Origin: Larus michahellis
Taxonomy: Eukaryota; Chordata; Aves; Charadriiformes; Laridae
Assembly (NCBI RefSeq): GCF_964199755.1
Contig: NC_133901.1
Span: 50,565,324 to 50,629,323 of the forward strand
DNA length: 64,000 nt
Reading direction: 5' to 3'
The translations under genes and the position numbers were made by a program. Under the pieces are notes generated by a model. The model saw only the letters and a list, made by a program, of their open reading frames with translations, was not told where the DNA came from and ran no database searches. This document shows, one piece after another, positions 60,670 through 64,000 of the stretch; position 1 is the stretch's first letter, and every line of letters starts with the position of its first letter.

Positions 60670-63600
60670 CTCAGGTAGTGATGGTCGGCCACTCTGTAAT
60701 AACTCTGCTAACTAGATACGTTTATGCCTCGTTCTCCTTGTTGTGTGTGGTTGCTGAGTGTTGCTAAAACAGACGCTATGTGCCATCCCGGAGAGGAATG
60801 CCATTTAAATTCTAGAAGGAATAATACCCTTATATATGTCTTCTCATGGTCTCACTAAGATGTCATGAAGCATGATTAAGTAATTTTGGATCCCTGCATC
60901 ATAGATGCCGTTCGTTGGAATGTGTTTAGAAAAACAAATATGTGAGAATAATTAGGTAGAAAAACTGGTTTGTGAGGTGCTTCTCAGATCAGATACTTCA
61001 TATCTGAATTTGGGTGTGTGAATGCCTGTATGTCAGTCAGTTTTTTTTATTCTCTCTCTTTCTTCCTTTACTTTTACACCTGTCTAATGCGTACAATGTA
61101 AAACTGGGTGTTTGGGTTTCATACCCATTCACAATAAGAGGAGATGATCTGGATTGATTTTTAGGCAAGTTTGTTCCATGTCCTGTGTGAAGTCTCTCTA
61201 GCAGCAGAATTGTAGTGTAGCACTAAATCTGCTTTTTGTCTACAGATGCCAGCATAGGCAGACAACTCTGCCATCACTTTATAGCTGAAGGAAATGAGAT
61301 GTGGAGAGGTGAAGCAATTTCCACAAGAAATTATCTTTTATATCCATAGCCAATCTTGTGACAGTTTATTGATGTTTGCCCTCTTCATAAACAATAAAAA
61401 CTTTGAAGTGAGTGTCCTTATCACAGAAAGCAAACTGTTGCTAAAATTATTCTTTGTTAGGAAGACTTCTGAAATAATTCCACTTCCTCTGTCCTGAGAA
61501 CCAAGAGAAGATTATTCAGTACTGTAACGGCTGGGGGCTTTCAATGCCTCCATCAAAATGGGAAAACAGGAAATTGCAGCATGCATGAAAACGTAGTTTG
61601 CCTACAGGTTTGATTTATAACTATTCTGGTCTTTCAAAGAATCAATTATTTACATAATATGAATGAAATATGCCCCAAGACAGGAAGCCTATTCTGGTTT
61701 TGAATAAACGCCGCAACACTCATTCACACAAGAAGCAGAAGTTATATTTTTCCTAGAGCAAGATGAACGCAACTAGGATGAAGATGACCGTGTGGAGAGG
61801 GTGGCCGATAACAGAATATGAGTCCATTTTTATTTGTTTCTATGTCTGTATTGATCCTAGCACGTAAAGGTCAAAAGTAGCAGTCGTTCAGTTATTATTA
61901 TGAGTTTTGTGAGTTTCAGCCCACTTTCCAGCACCTGCAGCGTTGCTGTTACAAGAGATACCAGTGGTGCCCTTGCAGGAAGGCAAGCTTAATGGCCCTC
62001 ACAGTCAAATGCCTTTTATAATCATAGGCATGGTTCTCTGAGTCAAGCAGGGCCAGTTAGTCATGTGAGACCCTAAGAGAGAAAGGCCAGATTTAGGAAC
62101 TGTGCACTTGGAATTTTGCCCAGCGACGTCAATAGCAGTAATAACATGTAAGATAGTGTTAGCCCTTACTTAGCTCAAGCCCACAGTTTAGAAGAGCTAA
62201 GAAAATGCAATGAGATCTGCATTGGGCCAGAATCTTATTTGATCTAATGTGGAATTATAGCTGTCATTATCCCTCAAAAATATTGAGATCAATTTATCTG
62301 AGAGCTTACACAGCATTTATGGTAAACAATGACAGATTTGCAAAACTGTTGCAGTCTAGGTGCTTTTACATGTATGCATTTATCATTGGTGTTTTTTAAG
62401 CAGGGGGTAGTACTAGATTGTACTAGGTCTGTTCCTTACTCTCCATTTTCTTTTTTGTGGTATGCTCTCTCTGAGCTCTCTAAATACTGTGGAAAACTAT
62501 TTGCAAGCGGTTGCTCGAGTAAGACATGTCTTTGCAGTCACGCTACTTCTAACTCCCTTTTATTGGATGATTTTGTGGAATTTTATGGAATAAAGTGTTG
62601 CTCTTACAAATGGTTATTTTTTCAAAAACTTGGGTAGAATTTATTGGCACTTGAAGTACTTCTCATCCCCATGGAAATCCATTCTTGTGTTTTTGGGATA
62701 AGCCAGTCACAGAACATAATGTATTAAGAGAGTGGCCAGTCGTGCAGCACTGAGCTCTGCAAACACTTGGTGGGTATTGAAGTGAGGTTGGTAGTCTTTT
62801 GCTTAACTCCGTGTTGAATTTTGTATGGTCATGATAGGAGGCAGCTGAGTAACAGCTTCAGGAAAAAATGATTAGTTATCGCAATTCCTCCTGGTGCAGT
62901 GTGACATTCAAATGCCTAGAAATAGCACTCTGATAACACATTTTAATAGGTGACTAGATATTTAGTTTTGTTTCTTCTCTTGAAAGGTCTGGCTGTGCTG
63001 TTAGTACAGCTAGACTGAAAGCTCTTAGGCTGATTAATTATTAAAAGAACCCACTAAATATTTTACACCTTTTTATTTTTTATCTTTTTATCTTATCTAT
63101 TGATACTTTTCTTCTTCTAAGAGTTTACAACAACAAAAGAAAAACTAATAACAATATGTGCTAAGAACTTACATGGCTTCCTAGAAAAGATTAAAAAAGA
63201 ACAAAGATTGTGTAAATATTTGTTTCCTCAATGGATCTTTGCTTCAGTTTCTTCTTGCTTTCTCTACAGTAGCTCTCTGATTCTGTTTTGTTGGGTAAGT
63301 AGCCAAAGAATTTTTTATTTTTTTTTACATATGTTGTATATTTATATGTCCAGCAAATTTGTGCTCCCCTTATGCAAGATGTTGTATGAATGTACAATAA
63401 ATGCAAATCTGTATGGCAGAAAGTTTACTGCTAGAAGTTTAGTATAAATTGAGATGTACCAAGCAAGGGTAGCATGGTACTGTGCGACTAGGGTAGACAC
63501 ACATTCATGAAGAATTCATACTTTGTGTCCCTACCTGGCCATATTATTAGACACCATCTCTTAGCATATCTGTGAGTTAGAAATCTTTACAACCAACTAT

Positions 63601-64000
63601 ATAAATGTATGAAAAATCATAGAATCAGACCCCAAACCTGGAAATCACATTTCCTCAGACACTGAAGATACTTGGATATGAATTTAGCACCTTGAGCACG
63701 TCAACAGAATACCTCTACGGTCTTTGCTTGCGGTTCTAACATCTTGATGTCTTGAAGCCCTGTGCAAATTGTGTTGTGGTTCTCCTCAAAGTGGTGCTTC
63801 GTTACACATATGGCAGTGCTATAATACAAACATTGTATTTGTTAGGTGTTCTTGACCTTTTTTGCAGCGAGTTCTATTTTATTGCTTGGATTCATACAGC
63901 AGTGGCACCAACTAAGATCAAAGTCCTCGTAACAGTAGGCCTTGTGCAAATATGCCAGAGACAGCATTGACCCAGCATGCTGTTGGGCTAAGTAAGCGAG

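Larger units (their letters stand above)
57044..64000 (+). other. Probable first intron, no recognisable exon
   Basis: Sequence downstream of the donor at 57044 returns to an AT-rich background. No frame here has a recognisable domain, and no CR1 end or tRNA is visible. It contains a TC/T pyrimidine tract (57229-57256), a T19 run (60026-60044) and a bulged 15-bp hairpin (60626-60669). If the CpG-island exon call is right, the next exon lies beyond 64000 or is too short to recognise, giving a first intron of at least 7 kb. Long first introns are common in vertebrate genes. Confidence 0.5.

Noticed and set aside
63617..63630. ATCATAGAATCA, similar to the reversed CR1 terminus
   Set aside because: No CR1 3' UTR or ORF2 sequence continues beside it, so a 12-base match in AT-rich DNA is best read as chance.

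Overview
The window looks like vertebrate, most probably bird, nuclear DNA. It is AT-rich with scattered short reading frames, no bacterial-style gene packing and no recognisable mammalian Alu, B1 or L1 copies. The only two recognisable transposable elements are CR1 non-LTR retrotransposons with the tandem 8-base 3' end (ATTCTATG-type units), the dominant interspersed repeat of birds and other sauropsids. The low repeat density fits a bird better than a turtle or crocodile, but the species cannot be named from this sequence.

Layout. Positions 1-23037 are single-copy-looking intergenic or intronic DNA with simple repeats, a cluster of nested repeats and hairpins at 12773-12857, and a 20-base tandem duplication at 21295-21334. 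A minus-strand CR1 lies at about 23038-24375: endonuclease and linker of ORF2 joined directly to the 3' end, with the reverse transcriptase lost. From 24376 to 42300 the DNA is again without a recognisable gene, but it holds two 121-base copies of one sequence (37589-37709 and 41760-41880). A 5'-truncated plus-strand CR1 with a broken reverse transcriptase lies at about 42310-43974. Positions 43975-56570 are non-coding-looking and include a strong hairpin at 54239-54282.

The clearest gene signal is a CpG island at about 56575-57075 with GC boxes, an inverted CCAAT box, no ATG between 56553 and 57128, and a consensus splice donor at 57043/57044. I read it as the promoter and first, probably untranslated, exon of a plus-strand gene whose remaining exons lie beyond the window. 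Positions 57044-64000 would then be its first intron.

No complete protein-coding gene, rRNA, tRNA, CRISPR array or tandem gene cluster was recognised. A few short open stretches flanked by good splice signals (for example 50245-50344) could be exons of an unrecognised gene, but such pairs also arise by chance in a window this size, so they are findings and not genes. I found no convincing new biological system. The most checkable non-random structures are three hairpins, the paired 121-base repeat and the rearrangements inside the two CR1 copies.
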